DNA from: Peptostreptococcus canis
GTDB lineage: Bacteria; Bacillota; Clostridia; Peptostreptococcales; Peptostreptococcaceae
DNA: 64,000 bases
Direction: 5' to 3'
NCBI RefSeq assembly: GCF_014229965.1
Contig: NZ_JABGBW010000004.1
Location: 39,819 to 103,818, forward strand
Shown: one piece after another, positions 9,814 through 17,653 of the stretch
Layout: each line of letters starts with the position of its first letter
How positions within the stretch are numbered: the first letter of the stretch is position 1
The notes under the pieces: generated by a model
What the model saw: the letters and a program-made list of their open reading frames with translations, nothing else
Databases searched by the model: none
Told to the model about the DNA's origin: nothing
Translations under genes and position numbers: made by a program

Positions 9814-9854
9814 AAGGAAGATTAGTTGAAACGTAAATCGAACTAATCTTCCTT
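9814..9854. terminator. Bidirectional terminator
   Basis: A perfect 14-bp inverted repeat (9814-9827 with 9841-9854, core GGAAGATTAGTT) with T-rich tracts on both sides (TATTTTTA on plus, TTTTTAAAA on minus). It serves both the prmC-hydrolase pair and the converging HAD gene. Confidence 0.9.
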
Positions 9855-9883
9855 ATTTTTATATAACAGTTCTTCGCAGACTT

Positions 9884-10594
9884 TTAAAGTAAGAAGTCTA
9901 AATCCAAATTTTCAATATTATCGACTACAGTTTGGGCACCATCCGGCAAAAAATCATTTTTACTTATAAATACGCCTTTGCATCCGGAGTTTTTGGCAAA
10001 CATCATATCGCCAACCGAATCTCCAATCATTATTATATCTTTAGCCGGAATTTTCCATCTTTTATATACCAAGTTCATTGTATCTGATGATGGTTTTGGA
10101 TTTTCAACTAAATCCGCAGAAAAAATATCGTCCACTAAATGACTTATTCCTAACTTATCTATACAAAAAACCGCAGAATCGTATTCATCTGAAGTTGCTA
10201 TTCCTATATTATATCCGATTTCTTTGAGTTTTTTAAATATTTCAATCAATTTGTCTGTGGTGGGAACAACTTCACCACACCCGCAAAATTTTATGAAGCT
10301 TTTTTCCATAAAGTCGATTACTTCTTTATCTAAATTGTATCCGTTTTTCTTCATTACATTATGCCATACTACAGAAATTTCATAATTCGTTCCGGCAATT
10401 ATAAGCCCCTCGTCTATTATTTCCCCTTTATCATCCACTCCTATTTCCTTCATCATTTCCCTGTGAATGTTTTCATCGGTAATTCCTATTAATTCCTTTA
10501 ATACATACTCTGCTACTTGAGATGATAAACTTACCCAGTAACTTGCCACGTCCATTATAGTTCCATCCTTATCAAATAAAATCCCCTTTTTCAT
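9884..10594 (-). CDS. HAD-family phosphatase (phosphoglycolate phosphatase-like)
   Basis: A HAD-IA hydrolase of about 236 residues. Motif I is FDKDGTIMD (nucleophile and acid/base aspartates), motif II is the threonine/serine of GIATSDEYDS, and motif IV is IIMIGDSVGDM followed by NSGCKGVFIS. It has a helical cap between motifs I and II. The resemblance is to Gph/PpaX-type phosphatases, but the substrate is not identifiable. I start at the ATG at 10594 (GAGGTG 6 bases upstream), not at the GTG three codons earlier. It is monocistronic, with TATAAT about 65 bases upstream at 10658-10663 as a possible -10. Confidence 0.8.
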   Translation of the reverse strand: MKKGILFDKDGTIMDVASYWVSLSSQVAEYVLKELIGITDENIHREMMKEIGVDDKGEIIDEGLIIAGTNYEISVVWHNVMKKNGYNLDKEVIDFMEKSFIKFCGCGEVVPTTDKLIEIFKKLKEIGYNIGIATSDEYDSAVFCIDKLGISHLVDDIFSADLVENPKPSSDTMNLVYKRWKIPAKDIIMIGDSVGDMMFAKNSGCKGVFISKNDFLPDGAQTVVDNIENLDLDFLL

Positions 10595-10603
10595 ACTTTT
10601 CAC

Positions 10604-10910
10604 CTCAAAATCAAATTTTTTAGACTTACTTTTAAATCTTATATATCTATTTTAATAATTATAGTACCAAATTTAACTATAAAATCAAAAATTCATTATC
10701 AGTTCCGGGTTTAGAATATAAAATACATAGAAATAAAACTAAAGAAAAAACATAATGAATTAGCTTAATTTTAACACAGATATAATTTTTTTTGAACACT
10801 CATATTTTTTCGGAAAAAATACTATACATACTCAAACACAAATTATTAAATATACTTTCTTATTGAATCATAAATGGAAGATAAAGTGGAAATAAAGTAG
10901 GGGATATATA
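10604..10910. other. AT-rich intergenic stretch between HAD gene and thiW
   Basis: A non-coding region between two divergent genes. It holds a possible minus-strand -10 (TATAAT, 10658-10663) for the HAD gene. I looked for a TPP riboswitch (CTGAGA core) ahead of thiW and found none. Nothing else recognisable. Confidence 0.5.
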
Positions 10911-10938
10911 TTGAAATCCAATAAAAATATGTTACAAT
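10911..10938 (+). promoter_or_regulatory. Promoter of thiW
   Basis: TTGAAA (10911-10916), a 16-bp spacer, then TACAAT (10933-10938) preceded by TG (extended -10). The leader of about 45 nt contains a small GAGCT/AGCTC hairpin (10949-10966) ahead of the ribosome site. Confidence 0.7.
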
Positions 10939-10989
10939 TATTTCGTAGGAGCTTGATAAATAGCTCAATATCTTAAAAGGAGAAAAATT

Positions 10990-11496
10990 ATGAAGGAAAC
11001 AATATCAGTAAAAAAGGTCGTTTTCAGTGGCATCCTGATAGCAATAAGCGTAATCTTTTCATTTTTCTACATTCCGGTAGGTGTGGCAAAATGTTTCCCA
11101 ATACAACATATGATAAATGTTATAGCAGCAGTAATGTTGGGTCCCGCATGGAGTGTTGGTTGTGCTTTTGTAACTTCGGTGATTAGAGTTTCAACCGGAA
11201 CCGGAACTCTTCTGGCATTTCCAGGAAGTATGTGTGGAGCACTTTTAGCCGGATTGGCATATAAATATATGAAAAATATTTTTTCGGCTATGATTGGAGA
11301 AATATTGGGAACCGGATTATTAGGCTCTTTATTGGCATATCCGGTCGCCGTTATATTACTTGGAAAAGAAGTGGCTATATTTGCATTTCTAATACCTTTT
11401 CTTATCAGCACATTAGGCGGGTCAATTTTGGCTGGAATAATACTAAAAACTATGGATAAAACCATAAAAATCGATAATTTAAAAGACAAGTTTTAA
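10990..11496 (+). CDS. thiW: ThiW-like ECF transporter S component
   Basis: A 168-residue membrane protein with about five to six helices. VKKVVFSGILIAISVIFSFF and the block STGTGTLLAFPGSMCGALLAGL match my memory of the ThiW family, the substrate-binding S component for the thiazole precursor of thiamin. ECF S components work with a shared energizing module (EcfA, EcfA', EcfT), which is not in this window. ThiW genes are often under a TPP riboswitch, and none is seen here. Another thiamin-related or other vitamin S component is possible. AAAAGGAG precedes the ATG. Confidence 0.75.
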   Translation: MKETISVKKVVFSGILIAISVIFSFFYIPVGVAKCFPIQHMINVIAAVMLGPAWSVGCAFVTSVIRVSTGTGTLLAFPGSMCGALLAGLAYKYMKNIFSAMIGEILGTGLLGSLLAYPVAVILLGKEVAIFAFLIPFLISTLGGSILAGIILKTMDKTIKIDNLKDKF

Positions 11497-11501
11497 GTAA
11501 A

Positions 11502-11526
11502 AAAAGCAACCAATTTGGTTGCTTTT
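11502..11526. terminator. Bidirectional terminator thiW / rpmE
   Basis: AAAAGCAACC (11502-11511), a 5-base loop, then GGTTGCTTTT (11517-11526). T-runs exist in both directions. It ends thiW (plus) and rpmE (minus). Confidence 0.9.
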
Positions 11527-11569
11527 ATAATATGTAAATTCGAATTTAAATATTAATTTACAAGAAATA

Positions 11570-11770
11570 TTATTCCATATTGAATCTCTTTTTAAACTTA
11601 TCGATTCTTCCACCTTTTTCTATATTCTTCTGCTTGCCAGTATAGAACGGATGGCATTCCGAACATATTTCCACTCTGATTTCATCCTGAGTTGAACCTG
11701 CTTTGAAAGTGTTTCCACATGCACAACGTACTTCAACTTCATTGTAATTTGGCTGTATATCTTTTTTCAT
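11570..11770 (-). CDS. rpmE: Ribosomal protein bL31
   Basis: A 66-residue large-subunit protein starting [19 protein letters not shown]. The four cysteines (C-A-C in RCACGNTF and C-x-x-C in [13 protein letters not shown]) mark the zinc-binding C+ form. An in-frame GTG lies three codons upstream, but the GAGGTG ribosome site overlaps that codon and sits 6 bases before this ATG. It follows rho by about 100 bp, the conserved rho-rpmE pairing, and is the last gene before the terminator. Confidence 0.96.
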   Translation of the reverse strand: MKKDIQPNYNEVEVRCACGNTFKAGSTQDEIRVEICSECHPFYTGKQKNIEKGGRIDKFKKRFNME

Positions 11771-11868
11771 TATTTTCACCTCTTTCTCTAAAAAAATATG
11801 GAATCCGTCCCGATCCCTTTGAATTCAACTTAATCATTATAACATAATAATTTAAGTAGTTCAAGAGT

Positions 11869-13440
11869 TTATAAGTCACTAAAAGTTATTTTTTTTATCA
11901 TTTCTAAAAAGGCTTTATTACTATTAGTTTTCTTCATTTCCTCAATAATTTTATCAGATACTATCTGAGTACCCTCGTTGCTAAACATTCTTCTTAACTT
12001 GTATAATACTTCCATTTCCTCTGATGAAAGTAACAGATCTTCTCTTCTGGTTCCGGATTTATATACATCAATCGCCGGATAAATTCTTTTCTCAGCAAGT
12101 GCTCTGTCAAGATGCAGCTCCATATTTCCCGTACCTTTGAATTCTTCAAATATTACATCATCCATTCTGGATCCCGTATCAATAAGTGCCGTTCCTAGTA
12201 TGGTAAGTGAACCGCCATTTCTTATATTTCTGGCTGCTCCAAAGAATTTTTTAGGTCCATGCAATGCTCCGGGATCTATCCCTCCAGATAAGGTTCTTCC
12301 GGTAGGAGAAATTGTTAAGTTATATGCCCTCGCAAGCCTCGTGATACTATCTAGTAAAATTACCACATCTTTACCATGTTCTACCAATCTTTGAGCTCTA
12401 TTTAAAACCATTTCTGCAACTTTTACATGATGAGAGGCAACCTGATCAAATGTAGAATAAATTACTTCTCCATCTATCGACTCTTTCATATCTGTAACTT
12501 CCTCAGGTCTTTCATCTATCAATAATACTATAAGTGTAATTTCCGGAAAATTTTCCGTAATACTGTTTGCAACTTTTTTCAATAACACTGTTTTCCCGAC
12601 TTTAGGCGGTGCAACTATCAGTCCCCTTTGACCCTTTCCAATAGGCGAAAATAAATCGATTATTCTCGTTGAAAGAATTTCACCATTTGTTTCAAGTCTT
12701 AACTTCTCATCAGGATATACAGGTATTAACTGTTCAAATGAGATTCTTCTTTTACTTGTAAGCGGATTTTCGCCATTTATGCTATATACATACATCAAAC
12801 CCTTGAATTTTTCTGTGGGATTCTCAGGTTTTGTGATACCAAACACATAATCTCCGGTTTTTAGTCCAAACCTTCTAATTTGAGTCGGTGATACATATAT
12901 ATCATTTTCAGTGGAAAGATAATTGCTACCTCTAAGAAATCCGAATCCTTCCGGCAATATTTCCAATACGCCTTCAGCTTTGTTTTCTTCGGTAATTTCA
13001 GGTATGACTCTCGGAGTTCCATCAAGATTTCTATCCAAAGGCAATTGACCGTCATATTTGTAATAGTCATTTCTATCTTTTTTTTGTTCAAAATTTTTGG
13101 TTTGTTTTTCTGAATCAGGATTATTTGAGTCATTTGGTTCTTCTGATTCTTTAAAAACCTTTCCATCACTTTGTTTATTGCGGTTTAAATTTTCTCTGGA
13201 ATATTCTTCATCTTTAAAAATAATGGATTTATCAAAGCTAATAGCTTCTTCAAGAAAATCAATCGCCTTTAATCTTTCATCATTATTTTCAATTTCTTTT
13301 ATTGCTGTTATTATTTTTTCAACAAGAGGTCCTTTTTTGTATGTTGTAACAGACTTCATGCCTATATTTTTCGATCCTACTCTTAATTCGACCAAACTTG
13401 CTTTTTTTAAAATATCTTCTAACTTATTATAATTTATCAT
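11869..13440 (-). CDS. rho: Transcription termination factor Rho
   Basis: A 523-residue hexameric RNA-dependent ATPase/helicase. The N-terminal Rho_N helical domain spans about 1-68. The CSD-like RNA-binding domain (about 155-225) contains GFGFLRGSNYL. The ATPase domain has Walker A VAPPKVGKT (276-284), and the Q- and R-loop regions follow. It is about 100 residues longer than the E. coli protein because of a hydrophilic insertion rich in E, K, N and D (about 70-150). Such insertions occur in other lineages and can alter RNA binding. GGAGGG precedes the ATG. The upstream 35-residue ORF is 13 bp away. Confidence 0.96.
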   Translation of the reverse strand: MINYNKLEDILKKASLVELRVGSKNIGMKSVTTYKKGPLVEKIITAIKEIENNDERLKAIDFLEEAISFDKSIIFKDEEYSRENLNRNKQSDGKVFKESEEPNDSNNPDSEKQTKNFEQKKDRNDYYKYDGQLPLDRNLDGTPRVIPEITEENKAEGVLEILPEGFGFLRGSNYLSTENDIYVSPTQIRRFGLKTGDYVFGITKPENPTEKFKGLMYVYSINGENPLTSKRRISFEQLIPVYPDEKLRLETNGEILSTRIIDLFSPIGKGQRGLIVAPPKVGKTVLLKKVANSITENFPEITLIVLLIDERPEEVTDMKESIDGEVIYSTFDQVASHHVKVAEMVLNRAQRLVEHGKDVVILLDSITRLARAYNLTISPTGRTLSGGIDPGALHGPKKFFGAARNIRNGGSLTILGTALIDTGSRMDDVIFEEFKGTGNMELHLDRALAEKRIYPAIDVYKSGTRREDLLLSSEEMEVLYKLRRMFSNEGTQIVSDKIIEEMKKTNSNKAFLEMIKKITFSDL

Positions 13441-13453
13441 ATTCCCTCCAGCC

Positions 13454-13561
13454 TTACTGACCTAATAATATATTGATAGTAAAAGCCACACTAGACAATA
13501 TAAACATTACCGCTATTAATACAGATACAAATTTATATAAGTTACTGCTTTTTTTCGACAT
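13454..13561 (-). CDS. Small single-pass membrane peptide between galU and rho
   Basis: A 35-residue ORF: ATG at 13561 and TAA at 13454-13456. It reads MSKKSSNLYKFVSVLIAVMF and continues with 15 more mostly hydrophobic residues, ending LLGQ. It has a basic N-terminus and one transmembrane helix (about residues 11-34). A well-placed ribosome site (AGTAGGAATAAT) lies in the last codons of galU, whose stop is 7 bp upstream, and rho starts 13 bp after its end. Tight coupling and clean signal/anchor-like composition argue that it is translated. I recognise no family. It could be a membrane microprotein or a leader peptide for rho. Confidence 0.6.
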   Translation of the reverse strand: MSKKSSNLYKFVSVLIAVMFILSSVAFTINILLGQ

Positions 13562-13568
13562 ATTATTC

Positions 13569-14456
13569 CTACTCTCTATTATCTTTACATATTTCTTTTA
13601 TATAACTTAGGAAATTATCTCTAAGTTCAGGTCTTTTTAGTGCAAAATCTACTGTTGCTTGTAAAAATCCAAGTTTATCTCCTAAATCATATCTTTTTCC
13701 TTCAAATATATATGCGTACATACTACTTTTTTCATTTAATTTTTCCAAAGCATCTGTAAGTTGTATTTCTCCATTTTTTCCGGGTGGCAAATCCCCTAAA
13801 ATATCAAATATCTCAGGATTAATAATATATCTACCTAAAATGGCCATATTAGAAGGAGCTTCGTCCGGATTCGGTTTTTCAACCAAAGTATTGACCTTGT
13901 ATGTGTCATCAGATACTTTTATCCCATCTACTATTCCGTATTTATCAGTATCCTCATTTTTTACTTTTTGAACACCCAGAATTGTAGTATTATACTTATC
14001 ATAGGCATCTATCAACTGCTTTAAACACGGTTTTCCATCTCTGTTGTCTACTATATCATCTCCAAGCATTACTGCAAAGGGTTCGTCACCTATAAAGTAT
14101 CTTGCACAGTATATGGCATCACCTAATCCTTTTGGTTCTTTTTGCCTGATATAGTGGATATTCACCATATTGGAAATATTTCTCACTACTTCCAAAAGTT
14201 TATCTTTACCTTTATTTTCAAGCTCCAATTCCAATTCAACTGACTTATCAAAATGATCTTCTATTGATTTTTTATTCCTGCCGGTAATAATGAGAATTTC
14301 TTCAACACCTGATGCCACCGCTTCTTCAATAATATACTGTAAAGTAGGTTTATCTACTATTGGCAACATTTCCTTGGGTTGCGCCTTTGTAGCCGGCAAA
14401 AATCTTGTGCCTAATCCAGCTGCCGGTATCACAGCTTTTTTTACTTCTTTCTTCAT
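13569..14456 (-). CDS. galU: UTP-glucose-1-phosphate uridylyltransferase
   Basis: A nucleotidyltransferase of about 295 residues that makes UDP-glucose for glycolipids, capsule or wall sugars. The N-terminal VKKAVIPAAGLGTRFLPATK contains the nucleotide-binding GLGTR and catalytic lysine region, and MLPIVDKPTLQYI, GDDIVDN and VEKPNPDEAPS are further family blocks. The start at 14456 (MKKEVKK) is chosen because AGGAGG sits 6 bases upstream. The longer frame to 14507 has no support. It lies between ppx and the small peptide/rho genes, probably in one transcript. Confidence 0.95.
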   Translation of the reverse strand: MKKEVKKAVIPAAGLGTRFLPATKAQPKEMLPIVDKPTLQYIIEEAVASGVEEILIITGRNKKSIEDHFDKSVELELELENKGKDKLLEVVRNISNMVNIHYIRQKEPKGLGDAIYCARYFIGDEPFAVMLGDDIVDNRDGKPCLKQLIDAYDKYNTTILGVQKVKNEDTDKYGIVDGIKVSDDTYKVNTLVEKPNPDEAPSNMAILGRYIINPEIFDILGDLPPGKNGEIQLTDALEKLNEKSSMYAYIFEGKRYDLGDKLGFLQATVDFALKRPELRDNFLSYIKEICKDNRE

Positions 14457-14521
14457 AGTTTCCTCCTCTTTTCTATGATATTTAAACTCAGAATTAAAAA
14501 ATACCATAGATTTTGTAGTCT

Positions 14522-15466
14522 TTAGATATTGTATAACTTTAACGATTTATTTATCGTCTTATCAAATACACATCCCTCCAGGTTATCATACTCACTTATT
14601 ACTATTTCATTTATCTCAATATTTTTCATAATTTCTTTCAAAATCAACTCTCCAGAAAGTATAATCTCCGCTCTTTTTGGCTGAAGTCCTACTATTTTTC
14701 TTCTCTGCCCGATATTCATTGATTTTATAAAATTTATTTGATTTTCCAATTCTTCATAACTAACCTTACTTGAGTGAATTTTTTCCATAGAGTATGTTTC
14801 CAGCTTTTGATTTATAGCAGAAACCGATGTGATGGTTCCACCTATTCCTATTAGTATAAGTGGAATTTTTAATGATTTAATTTTTATAATGACAGATTTA
14901 ATTCTGTCTTGAATATAATCGACGATATTTTTAATTTCCATTTCATTTTCCGGAAATGAGTTTACAAACGTATCAGTTAATCTAAGTGCTCCAATATCTA
15001 TGCTTTCTCTAAATAGTATATTTTTAGCATTACCTACTATGAATTCAGTAGACCCACCTCCAATATCGATTATCAAGGCATGTTGATCAAATAATTCAAT
15101 ACCACCTGTAACACCTTTATAGCCCAATAAAGCTTCTGTATCGCCGGAAATTATCTCTACATCTATTCCGGTTTTTTCTTTTGCTATCTTGATAAATTCC
15201 TCTTTATTGGCTGAACATCTTAGTGCCGCAGTTCCTATGCAAACTATTTTATCACAACAGTATTCTATTGTAATTTTCTTAAATTTAGCTAAAGTTTCTA
15301 CACTTTTTTTAATAGATTCTACACTAATTTTTCCTGTTTCATCTATACCTCTGCCTAGTCTTGTAGTTTCTATCATCTTTGTTCTGTCATTGAAATTTTT
15401 TCCATCAAAATCTGCCAACAATAATCTCATTGAGTTGGTTCCTATATCAATTATACCATACTTCAT
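14522..15466 (-). CDS. ppx: Ppx/GppA-family exopolyphosphatase
   Basis: A protein of about 314 residues with the ASKHA-fold phosphate loops YGIIDIGTNSMRLLLAD (start) and LIIDIGGGSTEFIVG (about 130-145). These are the two halves of the Ppx/GppA active site, which hydrolyses polyphosphate or the 5'-phosphate of pppGpp. It has only the N-terminal catalytic region, without the long C-terminal HD-type extension of E. coli Ppx. I start at 15466 because GGTG lies 6 bases upstream. Another ATG at 15478 lacks a ribosome site. Ppx and GppA activity cannot be separated by sequence. It follows rqcP closely. Confidence 0.88.
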   Translation of the reverse strand: MKYGIIDIGTNSMRLLLADFDGKNFNDRTKMIETTRLGRGIDETGKISVESIKKSVETLAKFKKITIEYCCDKIVCIGTAALRCSANKEEFIKIAKEKTGIDVEIISGDTEALLGYKGVTGGIELFDQHALIIDIGGGSTEFIVGNAKNILFRESIDIGALRLTDTFVNSFPENEMEIKNIVDYIQDRIKSVIIKIKSLKIPLILIGIGGTITSVSAINQKLETYSMEKIHSSKVSYEELENQINFIKSMNIGQRRKIVGLQPKRAEIILSGELILKEIMKNIEINEIVISEYDNLEGCVFDKTINKSLKLYNI

Positions 15467-15479
15467 TCGATACACCATA

Positions 15480-15719
15480 TTATATTATTTCATAAAGTTC
15501 TTTTGCTTCATCTTTAAGAACATGCTCTTTAATATTCGTTATCCTATACTGAACTACCTTTTCTCCAAATGTAAGTTTCAGTATATCTCCTGCTTTTACT
15601 TCTGTAGAAGATTTTGCTACCTTATTGTTTACTTCTACCATACCTTTTTCACATGCTTCTTTTGCAACGGTTCTTCTTTTTATAATTCTCGATACCTTCA
15701 AATATTTATCTAATCGCAT
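15480..15719 (-). CDS. rqcP: S4-domain RNA-binding protein RqcP (YabO/Hsp15-like)
   Basis: A 79-residue protein consisting almost entirely of one S4 RNA-binding domain (MRLDKYLKVSRIIKRRTVAK, then CEKGMVEVNNKVAKSSTEV). In B. subtilis this protein (YabO, RqcP) works with RqcH on stalled 50S subunits to add C-terminal alanine tails during ribosome-associated quality control. Position supports this: it sits after the yabM-yabN(mazG) pair, as in Bacillus, though hup is inserted between them. It starts a run rqcP-ppx-galU. Confidence 0.88.
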   Translation of the reverse strand: MRLDKYLKVSRIIKRRTVAKEACEKGMVEVNNKVAKSSTEVKAGDILKLTFGEKVVQYRITNIKEHVLKDEAKELYEII

Positions 15720-15742
15720 AATTCACCTCTTTTTAATAAAAA

Positions 15743-15780
15743 AATGGTATTGACGAGTTAAAGCACTAGTCAATACCATT
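15743..15780 (-). terminator. Terminator of hup
   Basis: A perfect 12-bp stem AATGGTATTGAC / GTCAATACCATT (15743-15754 with 15769-15780), followed on the minus strand by TTTTTTT. It lies 21 bp past the hup stop. Confidence 0.92.
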
Positions 15781-15801
15781 ATAGTCTGTTTAGTATAATT
15801 C

Positions 15802-16080
15802 TTATTTGTTTACTAATTCTTTAAGACCTTTTCCTGCCTTGAAAACTGGTGCCTTAGAAGCTGGTATTTCAATTACTTCTTCTGGCTTTCTTGGATTTCT
15901 ACCAGATCTAGCAGCTCTCTCTCTAGTTTCAAAAGTCCCGAAACCTACTAACTGAACTTTTTCTCCAGCTACTAAAGTTTCTTCAACAACTTTCATGAAT
16001 GCATTTAATGCCAATTCACTTTCCTTCTTAGTTAAATTACTCTTTTCTGCTATTTTCGCAACTAATTCTGCCTTGTTCAC
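15802..16080 (-). CDS. hup: DNA-binding protein HU
   Basis: A histone-like nucleoid protein of about 92 residues beginning with initiator-NKAELVAKIAEKSNLTK. The beta-arm motif RAARSGRNPRKPEEVIEIPASK that grips bent DNA is present (read across about residues 54-75). I start at a GTG at 16080, because AGGAGGT is 7-8 bases upstream and this gives the exact family N-terminus. The ATG two codons earlier is too close to the ribosome site. Its own promoter (16171-16199) and strong terminator make it a separate, probably highly expressed, transcript within the yabM-rqcP block. Confidence 0.96.
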   Translation of the reverse strand: MNKAELVAKIAEKSNLTKKESELALNAFMKVVEETLVAGEKVQLVGFGTFETRERAARSGRNPRKPEEVIEIPASKAPVFKAGKGLKELVNK

Positions 16081-16170
16081 AATCATTACCTCCTGTATTA
16101 ACAATTATCTTTTTAATCTTAAAACTCGAAATTTTTTCTTTTACGAAACTTCTTTCTAGTTGACAACACT

Positions 16171-16199
16171 ATTATACATAAGTTTTGGCTATTTTTCAA
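16171..16199 (-). promoter_or_regulatory. Promoter of hup
   Basis: On the minus strand, TTGAAA (16194-16199), 17-bp spacer, TATAAT (16171-16176): near-consensus sigma-A promoter. The -35 lies over the end of mazG. The transcript would start near 16164 with a leader of about 80 nt. Confidence 0.8.
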
Positions 16200-17650
16200 T
16201 GATTTTTATTAATTTTATTTTTGGATTCATTCCAATAGCTATCCATTATTTCCAAATCAACCTCGTCAAAAGACTTTTTTGATGCAATTATCTTGTCTTC
16301 AACATATTCAAATCTATCCACAAATTTAGTATTTGTAAGGTTTAGAGCATATTCTGGATCAATCTTTAAAAACCTTGCTAGATTGACTAAAGCAAAAATC
16401 AAATCTCCAAATTCCTCTTGGGTTTTTTTATGATTTTTTTCTAAATATTCTTTATAAAACTCATCATATTCTTCTTTTACCTTAGAAAATACGTCTTCAA
16501 TATCACTCCAATCGAATCCTACTTTGGCAGCTTTTGATTGTATTTTTTCTGCTTTAATAAGAGCTGGAAGTGATTTTGGTATCCTTCTTATTCCCTCGGA
16601 TACTTTTTTTTCACCTTTTTCCTCCATCTTATTTTTTTCCCAACTAAAATCTCTCTCATAATTTACAGACCATTTTATGTCAAAAACATGTGGATGACGG
16701 CTTATCATTTTTTTTGTAATATTATCACATACTTCATCAAAGTCAAAAAAGCCCTCTTCTATGCCTATCTGGGAATGTAGAACTATGTGATATAACAAAT
16801 CTCCTAATTCCTCTATCATTCCCTCTATATCGTCTTTTTCAATACTATCAATTAATTCATAGCTTTCCTCTATTAGATATTTCGTCAAACTTTGATGTGT
16901 TTGTTTTTTATCCCAGGGACATCCATTTTTCCCTCTCAAAGTTTTCGTTACTTCTATTAAATCGAATATATCCTGAAACCTTTTTTCGGATGTCTTTGGA
17001 ATATATAAACTGGTCAAATGATCAAATTCATTTTCAATCCTGTCCAACTCACACAACTTTACTTTTTTCTTATATTCCTGATTTTTTATACCTGCCGAAC
17101 GTACCAACCATATCTTTTGCTCGTCATTATAGTAATCCATCAGTTTTATTTTGATATTTGAAGCTATATACCTATCATATACTTGCGTAATAATTATATT
17201 TGAGTTAAAATCCATATCCTTTTTACTTATTGAAAAGGCATCCAATAACCTGAAACCTTCAGAAGGATCAAATCCAAGATAATTATATATAGCATCCACA
17301 AAACTCATAGAGGCTATCATATTAATCTTTATATTTTTTTCATATGCGTATTTTTCAATAAGTGTAACTGTACTTTCTGCAACCCTGGGATGCCCGGGAA
17401 CGGCGTATATGATATCACCTTCACTGCCGAATTGTATTATTTTTTCTGCTATTGATTTATATACATCTTCAAAATTTTCGCCATTGTTATAGTATGAATC
17501 AAAGCTCTCATACTCTATATTTAGCTGACTTATAATCGGATGATTTTCAGTTCTCAGATATATTTTTTTTCCGGATTCAAGCTCTTTGACTGCACCAAAA
17601 CTAATTTGTGATATATCACCGGCTCCAAGTCCTAATATAGTAATACTCAT
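16196..17650 (-). CDS. mazG: Tetrapyrrole methylase-MazG fusion (YabN type)
   Basis: A 484-residue fusion. The N-terminal tetrapyrrole-methylase-like SAM domain (about 1-220) begins SITILGLGAGDISQISFGAV and includes YAVPGHPRVAES. The C-terminal MazG NTP pyrophosphohydrolase (about 225-484) has CPWDKKQTHQSLTKYLIEES and the Mg2+-binding EExxE...ELGD pattern (ESYEL...IEELGDLLYH), repeated in degenerate form near 390-420. MazG cleans NTP pools, while the methylase domain's substrate is unknown. This is the YabN arrangement of Firmicutes. It starts 3 bp after yabM. Confidence 0.93.
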   Translation of the reverse strand: MSITILGLGAGDISQISFGAVKELESGKKIYLRTENHPIISQLNIEYESFDSYYNNGENFEDVYKSIAEKIIQFGSEGDIIYAVPGHPRVAESTVTLIEKYAYEKNIKINMIASMSFVDAIYNYLGFDPSEGFRLLDAFSISKKDMDFNSNIIITQVYDRYIASNIKIKLMDYYNDEQKIWLVRSAGIKNQEYKKKVKLCELDRIENEFDHLTSLYIPKTSEKRFQDIFDLIEVTKTLRGKNGCPWDKKQTHQSLTKYLIEESYELIDSIEKDDIEGMIEELGDLLYHIVLHSQIGIEEGFFDFDEVCDNITKKMISRHPHVFDIKWSVNYERDFSWEKNKMEEKGEKKVSEGIRRIPKSLPALIKAEKIQSKAAKVGFDWSDIEDVFSKVKEEYDEFYKEYLEKNHKKTQEEFGDLIFALVNLARFLKIDPEYALNLTNTKFVDRFEYVEDKIIASKKSFDEVDLEIMDSYWNESKNKINKNH

Positions 17651-17653
17651 ATT

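Noticed and set aside
10604..10989. TPP riboswitch ahead of thiW
   Set aside because: No CTGAGA/ACCTGATCTGG-like core is found, and the promoter sits only about 45 nt before the ribosome site.
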